Shown one piece after another: positions 24,264 through 32,432 of a DNA stretch of 64,000 bases. The notes under the pieces were generated by a model, which saw nothing but the letters and a program-made list of their open reading frames with translations, was not told where the DNA came from and ran no database searches. This stretch comes from Marivita sp. XM-24bin2 (lineage in GTDB: Bacteria; Pseudomonadota; Alphaproteobacteria; Rhodobacterales; Rhodobacteraceae), in the NCBI GenBank assembly GCA_003149565.1, contig QCWH01000007.1, forward strand, positions 33,779-97,778. Direction: 5' to 3'. Made by a program: the position numbers and the translations under genes. How positions within the stretch are numbered: the first letter of the stretch is position 1; each line of letters begins with the position of its first letter.

Positions 24264-26024
24264 ATGCAGCATCCTAACTCGGAAAACGGCGATCAGGACG
24301 CCAAGGGCAGCCCCGTGCGAACGCTGCGGCAAAAGCTTGTCGTGCGCATTGCTTTTCTGTTGTCGCTTGCCCTTCTTCCCATCGGCTTGGTGGCGATGGG
24401 CCAAAGTTGGCGCGCGCTGACGATCACCCACGACAATCTCGAAGCCGGTATCCACGCCCGCACCAGTGCCCTTGTCGAACCTGAGCGGCGTGCATTGTTC
24501 AGCAAGATGGGCACGGCACGAGCCTTGGCGAACACGCTGGGCGCGACCGAGCTCAGCGCGGAAGAATGCACGTCAATCATGCAGCGCGTTCAACAGACCG
24601 ACGAACGCTTGGCATTTGCTGGCCTTGTCGAACGGGGCTCGATTTCCCGGTGCAACAGCGCGGGGCGCACTTTCGATTTTATGCCTGATTCGCGATCAGA
24701 TTCGTTGTTTGCCAATCCAGAGCCTTACATCACGTTCAATCCTCAAGGTTCCGCGACAGAACTACCTGTTATTATCATCGCGTACCCGACCTTCGGTCCG
24801 GATGAGTCGCTCAAAGGCTTCGTAACGATCTCTTTTGCATCTGAGCCATTGCTGCAGTCCGACAGTGCGGAAGCGCTTGGAGGGGATGTCGCCTTGGTAA
24901 CCTTCAACAAGTATGGCGACATCCTGTCGACCTTCACCCCCGAAGGTCCGATTTCGAATTACCTGCCAGAGGGGCTGTCATATCAGGAGTTCGTCAATCA
25001 AGACGATTCCTTCTTCACGGCGACAACGCAATCCGGCGAGGCGCGTTTGATTTCGGTGGTCCCCATCCTTGCCGGTGAGGTCTATGCCTTGAGCAGTTGG
25101 AACCAGGCGGCGTTGCAACGCTCAAACTCTCCGTGGTTTACGGCGACAACCCTGCTTTTCCCGTTCCTGATGTGGCTTGTGGGCATTGTTGTTGCTGTGG
25201 TCTCGCTGAACCGTCTCGTCCTGCGTCACGTCAGCGATCTCGGTCGTCGGATGAAACGTTTTGCGCTGCATCGCTCTGTTGAGACCTCTGAGAGGATTGC
25301 CGACGCGCCGAGCGAGTTGCAATCGATCAACGTGACCTTCGAAAGTATGGCGGATCAATTGCTTCGCGATGAGGCTGAACTTGAAAACGCGCTATTCGAA
25401 CGGGAGGTGCTGCTGAAAGAGGTCCACCACCGGGTTAAGAATAACCTGCAGCTCATTTCTTCGATCATCAACATGCAGGTGCGGCAGGTTGGCAGCCCCG
25501 ACGCAGTGGCAGCTTTGCGGAAATTCCAGGATCGGGTCACCAGTCTCGCATCGGTGCATCGCGCGCTTTATCAAGAACCATCTCTGACGCAGATCCGGTT
25601 TGATGTTCTGCTTGGCGATCTGGTCCAGCAGGTGAACACCTTGGGCACCGGAGACAAAGATCCGGTCGAGATCCAGATGGACGTGGACCCGGTGACACTG
25701 TTGCCTGACCAGACCAGTCCTCTTGCAATGGTCACCACAGAAGCGCTTTCTAATGCCTTCAAATACGGGGGGCCGGGTCGGGACGGAGTATTCCGTCTGA
25801 GCATCTCGTTGAAAGAAACCGTCAGTGAGGACCGGACCACGGTCAATCTGACCATCGAAAACAGCATTGATCCGGATACATCCACAAGCGGAGGCTCAGG
25901 TTTGGGGAACAGGCTCATCCTTGCTTTCGTCAGTCAACTTGATGGTAAGATCGAACAGATCGAAGAAGAGGAACGCTACAGGCTTAGCCTGACATTCGCG
26001 TACCAACCTTTTTCGCCAGAATAA
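24264..26024 (+). CDS. membrane sensor histidine kinase, HisKA_2/HWE type
   Basis: The 586-residue kinase has one membrane helix near residues 30-48, an extracytoplasmic sensor region of ~240 residues, a second helix near 292-312 and a short HAMP-like linker. The dimerisation/phosphoacceptor domain reads LLKEVHHRVKNNLQLISSIINMQ, the HisKA_2 signature with the phosphorylated His. The ATPase domain follows (TTEALSNAFKYG with the N-box, GGSGLGNRL with the G-box). Kinases of this class frequently phosphorylate PhyR in the general stress response. An EcfG-type promoter lies upstream, giving possible feedback. No phyR, nepR or ecfG gene is in the window. Confidence 0.92.
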   Translation: MQHPNSENGDQDAKGSPVRTLRQKLVVRIAFLLSLALLPIGLVAMGQSWRALTITHDNLEAGIHARTSALVEPERRALFSKMGTARALANTLGATELSAEECTSIMQRVQQTDERLAFAGLVERGSISRCNSAGRTFDFMPDSRSDSLFANPEPYITFNPQGSATELPVIIIAYPTFGPDESLKGFVTISFASEPLLQSDSAEALGGDVALVTFNKYGDILSTFTPEGPISNYLPEGLSYQEFVNQDDSFFTATTQSGEARLISVVPILAGEVYALSSWNQAALQRSNSPWFTATTLLFPFLMWLVGIVVAVVSLNRLVLRHVSDLGRRMKRFALHRSVETSERIADAPSELQSINVTFESMADQLLRDEAELENALFEREVLLKEVHHRVKNNLQLISSIINMQVRQVGSPDAVAALRKFQDRVTSLASVHRALYQEPSLTQIRFDVLLGDLVQQVNTLGTGDKDPVEIQMDVDPVTLLPDQTSPLAMVTTEALSNAFKYGGPGRDGVFRLSISLKETVSEDRTTVNLTIENSIDPDTSTSGGSGLGNRLILAFVSQLDGKIEQIEEEERYRLSLTFAYQPFSPE

Positions 26025-26041
26025 GATCACCGCACATAAAA

Positions 26042-26066
26042 AAGCGCCCCATCCGATGGAGCGCTT
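26042..26066. terminator. bidirectional terminator hairpin
   Basis: AAGCGC-C-CCAT and ATGG-A-GCGCTT form an 11-base stem with one mismatch and a three-base loop. On the minus strand it is followed by a run of six T, so it ends transcription of the 50-residue membrane-protein gene. It also lies 17 bases after the kinase stop and can serve the plus strand. Confidence 0.8.
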
Positions 26067-26097
26067 CTTGAACGATCAATAGTTTAAACCGATCACA

Positions 26098-26250
26098 TCA
26101 CGAATTTGGCGCGTCCTCGGCCAGACGCGATTTCGGTGCGTTGGGGTCGGCCCTTTCTTCCTCGGTCCGTTGCTTGCTCACAAGCGCGAAAACGATGAAC
26201 GTCAGCATAGTCATCAAAGCGAGTAGCGGTACAATAAATTCTGCGGTCAT
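26098..26250 (-). CDS. 50-residue single-span membrane protein
   Basis: The ATG at 26250 is preceded by AAAGGAG with good spacing. The product has one hydrophobic span at residues ~4-24 (EFIVPLLALMTMLTFIVFAL) and a charged tail rich in Glu, Arg and Pro. It is bounded by an EcfG-like promoter at 26273-26297 and a T-tailed terminator, so it looks like a complete monocistronic unit. No family recognised. It may be a stress-induced small membrane protein. Confidence 0.75.
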   Translation of the reverse strand: MTAEFIVPLLALMTMLTFIVFALVSKQRTEEERADPNAPKSRLAEDAPNS

Positions 26251-26272
26251 GGGTGTCTCCTTTCACAGAAAG

Positions 26273-26297
26273 AACCCGTCAGTCCGCAAACGGTTCC
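26273..26297 (-). promoter_or_regulatory. EcfG-like promoter variant for the small membrane protein
   Basis: On the minus strand GGAAC (26297-26293) is followed after 16 bases by GGTT (26276-26273). The -35 element is perfect, and the -10 differs from CGTT at its first base. It lies just upstream of the ribosome site of the 50-residue protein gene and just beyond the soxB remnant. Confidence 0.5.
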
Positions 26298-26320
26298 CGA
26301 GCGGCCCGACCGGAAGACAA

Positions 26321-27571
26321 TCAATGCAGATTGGGCTGATTGCCCATGCCCTTTTCGTCGATCATGTGCCCGGTTTCGAACCGATCAAGTCTGAAAGATG
26401 TCGCTGTATCATGCGGAGTGTCCGTCGTCAGAAGATGGGCGAATACAAAGCCGCTGGCCGGTGTTGCCTTGAACCCGCCATAGCACTATCCGCCGTTGAA
26501 ATAGAGCCCATTGATGTGTGTCTTGTCGATGATCGGGGATCCATCCATCGACATATCCATGATCCCGCCCCACATGCGCAAAACCCGGGCCCGGCCGAGC
26601 ATCGGGAACATTGCCATTGCTTCCTGCATCACTTCCTCGACCATCGGCAGATTGCCGCGCTGGGCATAGGAATTGTAACCGTCGATATTGCCGCCGAAGA
26701 CCAGCCCGCCCTTGTCGGACTGGCTGCAGTGGAAATGACCCTCACCGAAGGTGATGACCCCGGGCAATATCGGTTTGAGGCCCTCGGTCACAAAGGCCTG
26801 CAACACATGGCTCTCGATCGGCAGCCGCATCCCGGCGTGGGACATCACCTTCGATGACGCCCCCGCCACACAGACGCCTACCTTTTTTGCACCGATATAT
26901 CCGCGTGTCGTTTCGACCCCAAGGCAGGTGCCGTTCTCAATTCTGAAGCCAGTCACTTCACAGTTCTGGATAATGTCGACGCCGTGCTGATCAGCCGCTC
27001 GAGCATAGCCCCAGGCAACGGCGTCGTGCCGCGCCGTGCCGGCACGCGGTTGCAACAGACTGCCCATCACTGGGAAGCGGGCATTATGCACGTTCAGAAA
27101 GGGATAAAGCTCGAGGACCCGCTTTTGGTCCAGAAGCTCTGCATCTGCACCGTTGAGGATCATCGCATTGCCGCGCCGAATATAGGCGTCGCGTTGGGAG
27201 TCGGAATGCATCAGGTTGATGATCCCACGCTGACTCATCATCGCGTTGTAATTCAAATCCTGCTCAAGCCCTTCCCAGAGTTTGAGCGAAAATTCGTAGA
27301 ACGGTTCATTTTCGTCGAGCATGTAGTTCGACCGGACAATCGTCGTGTTGCGGCCGACATTGCCGCCGCCGATCCAGCCCTTTTCCAGGACGGCGATGCG
27401 AGACTGACCATACTCCTTGGCGAGATAGTATGCGGTTGCAAGGCCGTGCCCGCCGCCCCCGATTATAATATAGTCATACTCCGATTTGGGCGCGGCGTCC
27501 CGCCATGCAGGTCCCCAGCCGCGATGACCGGTCAATGCTTCCTTGATCAAGCGAAAGCCAGAATACCGCAT
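26321..27571 (-). pseudogene. soxB: sarcosine oxidase beta-subunit gene with in-frame TAG
   Basis: SoxB is the flavin subunit of heterotetrameric sarcosine oxidase, which demethylates sarcosine. The start at 27571 (GGGAAG upstream) gives MRYSGFRLIKEALTG and the dinucleotide-binding DYIIIGGGGHGLATAYYLA, as in the family. At 26488-26486 a TAG interrupts the reading frame after GLYFNGG, and the same frame then continues C-Y-G-G-F-K-A-T-P-A-S-G to a normal C-terminus at 26321 (416 codons plus stop). Relatives have Trp (TGG) there, so TGG to TAG is the likely event. soxD, soxA and soxG are absent nearby. The product would lose its last 55 residues. A sequencing error is possible. Confidence 0.88.
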
Positions 27572-27624
27572 ACCGTCTCTTCCCTTGTTCGGTCCGGCAG
27601 GGTTTTTCCGATTGCGTCGCGCTG

Positions 27625-28422
27625 TCAAGCTTGTGCGTCGAAAATCGCCTGCATCAACGGACTGTCGGGAATGACCAAACCGTCAATGACATCGAAGTGA
27701 TGCTTTTCCGGATCGATCACACAGTCACAGCTCCAAGCATCTGCGAGCCACTTGGCCTGGTCAAGAAAGGCGGGTCGTTCATCGCCCCCGACCCAGACGG
27801 TAACAGGAACCGAAGGTCGGGCCATCAGAACAGGACTTTCCGCAGCGGCTGATGCCTCATCCAGTTTGAAGTCGTCATTCATGCTTGTCTGGATGAGCGG
27901 ACGCAAATCCGACAGAGGTGAGATCGGAACACACTTTGCCACACGCGCCAGCACATCATCCGGCAAAACGCCGGGCGAAATCATCCGCGCAACCAGATGG
28001 CCTCCGGCGGAATGCCCGGCCAACCGGATCGGTCCAGACACGTCCCGGGCGATCACGCTGATGGCCGCGGCAATCTGCCGTGTGATATCCGCAATGCGGA
28101 CACGAGGGCAAAGGTCATAGGTCGGCATCGCCACCGCCCAACCCCGCGCAAGCGCGCCTTCGGCAAAATGCGACCAGTAGGAACTGTCGAACATCCGCCA
28201 GAAACCGCCATGTACAAAGACGAACAAACCTTTTGGCACACCGTCTGGCATGAACACATCCACGATCTCGCGGGGGCCATGACCATACATGACCCCAAGG
28301 CGCGCCCGGCCCAATACGGACATGCGTTGACGAAAGGCGTCCGAATCCCGGCGCCAGGTGTCTGGGAACTCGGGTCCATTGGGGATATAAGGCGTATTGG
28401 CGTAGGCGTCGTCCAGCTCCAC
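27625..28422 (-). CDS. alpha/beta hydrolase, kynurenine-formamidase/esterase-like
   Basis: The protein shows the HGGFW oxyanion motif and the nucleophile elbow GHSAGG, with a late His in DPEKHHFDVIDGL, as in the hormone-sensitive-lipase/kynurenine formamidase-like esterases. I prefer the GTG at 28422 because GGAG lies seven bases upstream and it gives MELDDAYAN, the family N-terminus as I recall it. An in-frame start at 28446 adds eight residues. The stop lies beyond the soxB start by 54 bases, so the two may be co-transcribed. The substrate is not predictable; a role in degrading an ester or formamide is likely. Confidence 0.82.
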   Translation of the reverse strand: MELDDAYANTPYIPNGPEFPDTWRRDSDAFRQRMSVLGRARLGVMYGHGPREIVDVFMPDGVPKGLFVFVHGGFWRMFDSSYWSHFAEGALARGWAVAMPTYDLCPRVRIADITRQIAAAISVIARDVSGPIRLAGHSAGGHLVARMISPGVLPDDVLARVAKCVPISPLSDLRPLIQTSMNDDFKLDEASAAAESPVLMARPSVPVTVWVGGDERPAFLDQAKWLADAWSCDCVIDPEKHHFDVIDGLVIPDSPLMQAIFDAQA

Positions 28423-28503
28423 GGCACGTCTCCGAATGATCAGCACTTGTCATTGCATGTCGCAAGTGTTCCACCTTTACCAGCATAAAACCGGAGGGAC
28501 CTC

Positions 28504-29979
28504 ATGCTCGATCAGACAACAAATCTTTCCAGCCTGCTCAAGGACCCGTCCCTGCTTGAAACCCGCGCCTACGTGAATGGCGCTTGGATTGACGGCGATG
28601 ACGGCACCTTTTCCGTCGACAACCCGGCGCGCGGCGATACCATCGCCGAGGTCGCTGACCTGTCCCGTGCCCAGGTGGCCGAAGCCATCAGCGCTGCCGA
28701 GAAGGCCCAAAAGGACTGGGCCAAGTGGACCGGCAAGGAACGGGCAGCTGTGCTGCGGAAATGGTTCGATCTGATGATGGAGAACCAGGATGACCTTGCG
28801 ACGATCCTGACCGCAGAGCAGGGCAAGCCGCTGGCCGAGGCCAAGGGCGAGATTGCCTATGGGGCGTCCTTCATCGAATTCTTCTCTGAAGAAGCCAAGC
28901 GCGTCTACGGCGAAACCATCCCCGGCCACCAGCGTGACAAGCGGATCATGGTTATGAAGCAGCCCATCGGGGTTGTCGGCTCGATCACGCCCTGGAACTT
29001 TCCCAACGCAATGATCACCCGCAAGGCCGGTCCGGCATTGGCTGCCGGATGCAGCTTTGTCGCGCGACCTGCTGCGGAAACACCGCTGTCGGCGATTGTT
29101 CTGGGTGTTCTGGCCGAACGCGCAGGCATTCCGGCGGGTGTGCTGAACATCGTGCCGTCCTCGTCTTCCTCCGAGGTGGGCAAAGAGATGTGCGAGAATC
29201 CGGCTGTACGCAAGCTGACCTTCACTGGCTCGACCGAGGTCGGTCGCATCCTTCTGCGGCAGGCTGCTGATCAGGTTATGAAATGTTCGATGGAGCTGGG
29301 TGGCAACGCGCCCTTCATCGTGTTTGACGACGCCGATCTCGATGCTGCCGTCGATGGCGCGATCATGTGCAAATTCCGCAACAACGGACAGACCTGCGTC
29401 TGTGCCAACCGCATCTATGTGCAGGCCGGTGTCTACGACGCCTTCGCTCAGAAGCTGAAGGACAAGGTGTCCAAGATGAAGGTCGGTGACGGTCTTGAGA
29501 ACGGCACTGATCTTGGCCCGCTCATCAACTCCGAAGCACTGGACAAGGTGCAAGAGCACATTGCGGACGCCCAGTCCAAGGGGGCTGAAGTGATCCTCGG
29601 CGAACGCGAGCACAATCTGAGCGGCAATTTCTTTGCGCCGACCATCGTGACGGGGGCCACTTCTGACATGAAGTTCTCGAGCGAGGAAACCTTTGGCCCG
29701 CTCGCCCCGCTCTTCAAGTTTGAAAACGAAGACGACGTGATCGAACTGGCAAATGACACGATCTTCGGTCTGGCCAGCTATTTCTATGCCAAGGATCTCA
29801 GCCGCGTCTACAAGGTGGCCGAGGCGCTGGAATACGGCATCGTCGGCGTGAATACCGGCATCATCTCAACCGAGGTCGCCCCGTTCGGCGGCGTCAAACA
29901 GTCGGGCCTTGGCCGCGAAGGCAGCCATCACGGCATCGAGGAATTCCTCGAGATGAAGTACGTCTGCATGAGCGTTTGA
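28504..29979 (+). CDS. gabD: succinate-semialdehyde dehydrogenase
   Basis: This 491-residue aldehyde dehydrogenase oxidises succinate semialdehyde to succinate with NAD(P), ending GABA and related amine catabolism. Family motifs are complete: TPWNFPNAM, FTGSTEVGR, the catalytic Glu in MELGGNAP, the catalytic Cys in NNGQTCVCANR, and EETFGPLAP. Its length and sequence fit GabD rather than betaine aldehyde dehydrogenase. The start follows CCGGAGGGACCTC. It is divergent from the alpha/beta hydrolase gene (81 bases between starts) and followed by a stem-loop. The cofactor-site segment reads FVARPAAETP where many GabD proteins have a Lys in place of Arg. Confidence 0.93.
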   Translation: MLDQTTNLSSLLKDPSLLETRAYVNGAWIDGDDGTFSVDNPARGDTIAEVADLSRAQVAEAISAAEKAQKDWAKWTGKERAAVLRKWFDLMMENQDDLATILTAEQGKPLAEAKGEIAYGASFIEFFSEEAKRVYGETIPGHQRDKRIMVMKQPIGVVGSITPWNFPNAMITRKAGPALAAGCSFVARPAAETPLSAIVLGVLAERAGIPAGVLNIVPSSSSSEVGKEMCENPAVRKLTFTGSTEVGRILLRQAADQVMKCSMELGGNAPFIVFDDADLDAAVDGAIMCKFRNNGQTCVCANRIYVQAGVYDAFAQKLKDKVSKMKVGDGLENGTDLGPLINSEALDKVQEHIADAQSKGAEVILGEREHNLSGNFFAPTIVTGATSDMKFSSEETFGPLAPLFKFENEDDVIELANDTIFGLASYFYAKDLSRVYKVAEALEYGIVGVNTGIISTEVAPFGGVKQSGLGREGSHHGIEEFLEMKYVCMSV

Positions 29980-29997
29980 TTTCGGCTGTAGAACCTG

Positions 29998-30024
29998 CGC
30001 GCGGGGCCAGTTTGGTCTCGCGCG
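29998..30024 (+). terminator. GC-rich stem-loop after gabD
   Basis: CGCGCGGGGCC (29998-30008) and GGTCTCGCGCG (30014-30024) form an 11-base stem, two pairs being G-U in RNA, around a five-base loop. It begins 18 bases after the gabD stop. No T-run follows. Confidence 0.5.
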
Positions 30025-30148
30025 GGACCGCGGCACCACTGGTCCGGAAAAGTCTGATTTCGCTAAAGGCTCTCCGGCATAACCGCCGCTTCATCATTGG
30101 TGCGTTCGTCTGAAGCGTGGTAGAAAGGTACCAGGCAAGGAGATGATC

Positions 30149-30583
30149 GTGGCCGACACTTCACCTTTGACAGGCACGTGGTTGCTTGAAGCGTGGTACA
30201 ACCAGACGCGAGACGGAAGGCGCATTTATCCGTTGGGTGAGCGGGCGACGGGATACATCAGCTATTCGCCGGACGGCTTCGTATTTGTCCACCTGAGCGC
30301 GGCGGAACGCGTACCCTACAAAGTGAATGACCCTTTTGGCGGTACCGCGGACGAGGATTCCGCCGCGATCAAGTCGCAGATCACCTATGCTGGGCCTTAT
30401 ATGTATCACGGCGATCACGTGATCCACCGCGTAACCCAGTCTTCGTGCCCAAATTGGGTTGGAACAGAACAGCGGCGCATGATCGAGTTCACGCAAGAGG
30501 GGCTGCGCCTTAGTGCGACAGGTGCCCTTTTCCAAGGTGAGGAGGTCACAGCCATTGTCGACTGGAGGCGGACGGAAGGTTGA
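30149..30583 (+). CDS. lipocalin-like domain protein
   Basis: The 144-residue product begins with LTGTWLLEAWYN and has GYISYSPDGFVFVHL and VDWRRTE, matching the Lipocalin_5-type family of small beta-barrel proteins of unknown ligand. The start is probably the GTG at 30149, because AAGGAG at 30137-30142 leaves six bases before it; the ATG at 30143 abuts the ribosome site. No signal peptide is seen, so it is probably cytoplasmic. A single gene with its own promoter region. Confidence 0.82.
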   Translation: MADTSPLTGTWLLEAWYNQTRDGRRIYPLGERATGYISYSPDGFVFVHLSAAERVPYKVNDPFGGTADEDSAAIKSQITYAGPYMYHGDHVIHRVTQSSCPNWVGTEQRRMIEFTQEGLRLSATGALFQGEEVTAIVDWRRTEG

Positions 30584-30860
30584 GCCCCGATACTTTTTTC
30601 GGTTAGGTCGGTTATCGGACGGCGACTCCGTTTTTAGGGTCTAAGCTACGCCGCTGTACTCACACGCAAACCTCTCTCCTCTGACCGATCTGGCTTGCTT
30701 GGCAGTCAGCGTTAGACCCCTTCAGGTGACCACCATCATTGCAACCTTTCTCGGGTCGGTCCGCTAACACGCGGATTTTGCGTGGCGATGTGCCACTCCG
30801 ATTGCCCGGGAAACACCGGTAAAATTCGCCTCGGACAATCTGGCGGACTATAAAGACAAA
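30584..30860. other. intergenic stretch without recognised gene
   Basis: Between the lipocalin-like gene and the hsp20 terminator I see no open frame of plausible composition, no tRNA-like fold and no repeat. A T-rich run (CTTTTTTCGG) just after the lipocalin-like stop may help end its transcript. Confidence 0.4.
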
Positions 30861-30885
30861 AAGGCCCGGAGTCGCTCCGGGCCTT
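30861..30885 (-). terminator. intrinsic terminator of hsp20
   Basis: AAGGCCCGGAG (30861-30871) pairs perfectly with CTCCGGGCCTT (30875-30885) across three bases. Read on the minus strand it is followed by TTTTTGTCTTTAT, a good T-tail. Confidence 0.88.
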
Positions 30886-30944
30886 GGTCGTCATGTCACC
30901 AGTCTTCGAAGAGACTGATGCGGGTTTTCACAATTTAACGACGT

Positions 30945-31412
30945 TCAGTTCACCGCTTTCGCGTCGACCACGTCTTTTTCGACGGCATCTGCCTTGGCAA
31001 TCGCGATCCGGCGCGGTTTCAGCGCTTCGGGGATCTCGCGTTGCAGGTCGATATGCAGCATGCCATTTTCGTGGCTGGCGCCAACGACGCGCACATGATC
31101 GGCAAGGTGGAACCGACGCTGGAAGGCGCGGGTGGCAATGCCGCGATGCAGGTATGTGCGGCTTTCATCTTCGTCGACCTTGCGTGCTGACACGTGCAGC
31201 GCACCGTCCTTGACCTCAACGGTCAGGTCGTCATCCGAGAACCCGGCGACAGCAATCGAAATGCGATATGCATCGTCTGCAGTCTTTTCGATATTGTAGG
31301 GCGGGTATGTGGGCTGGCTGACTTCATTGGTCAGAACCCGGTCCATCAGGTCGGCGATTTGGTCAAAGCCGACAGTTGCGCGGTAAAGCGGTGCGAAATC
31401 ATATCCTCGCAT
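30945..31412 (-). CDS. small heat-shock protein, Hsp20/IbpA family
   Basis: The 155-residue protein is an ATP-independent holdase chaperone of the alpha-crystallin type. The N-terminus MRGYDFAPLYRATVGFDQIADLMD and the core YNIEKTADDAYRISIAVAGF match IbpA-like class A proteins. The alpha-crystallin domain spans about residues 38-130 and includes GMLHIDLQREIPE, followed by a short tail KPRRIAI. A sigma-32-like promoter lies upstream at 31511-31541, and a strong terminator follows, so it is a single-gene heat-shock unit. The ribosome site is GGAGGAT. Confidence 0.93.
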   Translation of the reverse strand: MRGYDFAPLYRATVGFDQIADLMDRVLTNEVSQPTYPPYNIEKTADDAYRISIAVAGFSDDDLTVEVKDGALHVSARKVDEDESRTYLHRGIATRAFQRRFHLADHVRVVGASHENGMLHIDLQREIPEALKPRRIAIAKADAVEKDVVDAKAVN

Positions 31413-31510
31413 AGGTCATCCTCCATTGAGCGATACCAGATGTGAAAGCCTTCCATTATGGACAGGCTCATGAATGGGTGTCGGGCCCCGTCTGGGCATC
31501 CCGACGCCTC

Positions 31511-31541
31511 ATAATTGGGTGTGCTGAATCAGGGTTTCAAG
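31511..31541 (-). promoter_or_regulatory. sigma-32-type heat-shock promoter of hsp20
   Basis: On the minus strand CTTGAAA (31541-31535) is followed by CCCAATTAT (31519-31511) with a 15-base gap, close to the RpoH pattern CTTGAAA-N-CCCATAT. The -35 element overlaps the last codons of the upstream protease gene (stop at 31529). Confidence 0.65.
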
Positions 31542-32365
31542 AGGTCAGTGGGATCACTCTGAGGTCGGACAAATTTGGCGCCCGTGTCCTTTCTTGCATC
31601 CGGTGCAGCCCGCACCGGCCGAAAGACTGATCCCTCCGGAAAACCTGCTCCGTGCTCCATCAACGCGAGGATTTCATCTATCTGAGTATCCAACGGAGCG
31701 CCCAGCGACACCGGTTGGTCACCGCTCTTGGCCTTGGACGAGACAACAGAGACAATTTTTGCCCCCGAAGGGCCAAAGGCAAAAACCGGTGATCCAGAGC
31801 TGCCAAAATCCACGGAACACGACATGACCAACACCGTTCGCTGCGCCGACATCACTTCGCAGGTGTCCTGCATCGAGGGTGCCTCGGAACGGTTGTGCGC
31901 GTAGGATACAACCCCCAACCGCTCTCCAACCTTGGGCCTTTGTCCAGTCGCAAAGGGAATGATTGTCGTGTTGCGGATCGGGTGCTGCAGTTCGATCAAG
32001 GCAATGTCGCTGTAAACCCGCTCCGAGCTGGGCTGGGCGTTGAAGTCGTAGTCGGGGTGGGCGACCGCGCGGCGCACCCGGCGATATGCAGCTGCGCGCC
32101 CGTTGCGCCATCCCGCAAGGAATTGGATGTCTTCCGGAGCCAGAATATTACCGTCGGTATCATAGAGGCAATGAGCCGCCGTCATCACGATCTTCTGAGT
32201 GATCAGGGACCCGGTGCAGAACGCCCGACCGCCCAGCTCAAGTCGTCCGACAGCTTCCCACGCACGACCATCCTGACGGCTCTCCATCGAGAACAGCCCG
32301 GGGTGTTGCGCACCAGCGAAGGCCGGCAGCAGCGAGAACAATGCCCCCCAGAGCATTTGGCGCAC
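31529..32365 (-). CDS. secreted trypsin-like serine protease
   Basis: The protein has a signal peptide (MRQMLWGALFSLLPAFAGA) and a chymotrypsin-fold domain. The catalytic triad is visible: His in VMTAAHC, Asp in YSDIALIEL, Ser in FGSSGSPV. It lacks a PDZ domain, so it is not DegP-like; the 278-residue length fits small secreted or periplasmic V8/trypsin-like peptidases. The GTG start at 32365 is preceded by AAAGGAGGT. The C-terminal ~40 residues are disordered-looking and rich in Arg, Pro and Asp. Hsp20 downstream has its own promoter, so no functional link is implied. Confidence 0.9.
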   Translation of the reverse strand: MRQMLWGALFSLLPAFAGAQHPGLFSMESRQDGRAWEAVGRLELGGRAFCTGSLITQKIVMTAAHCLYDTDGNILAPEDIQFLAGWRNGRAAAYRRVRRAVAHPDYDFNAQPSSERVYSDIALIELQHPIRNTTIIPFATGQRPKVGERLGVVSYAHNRSEAPSMQDTCEVMSAQRTVLVMSCSVDFGSSGSPVFAFGPSGAKIVSVVSSKAKSGDQPVSLGAPLDTQIDEILALMEHGAGFPEGSVFRPVRAAPDARKDTGAKFVRPQSDPTDLLKP

Positions 32366-32432
32366 AGGTCACCTCCTTTTGAAGGTTTCGCATACGCTCA
32401 AATTGCGGCAAAACTGTGACTCGCAGCCCGCC

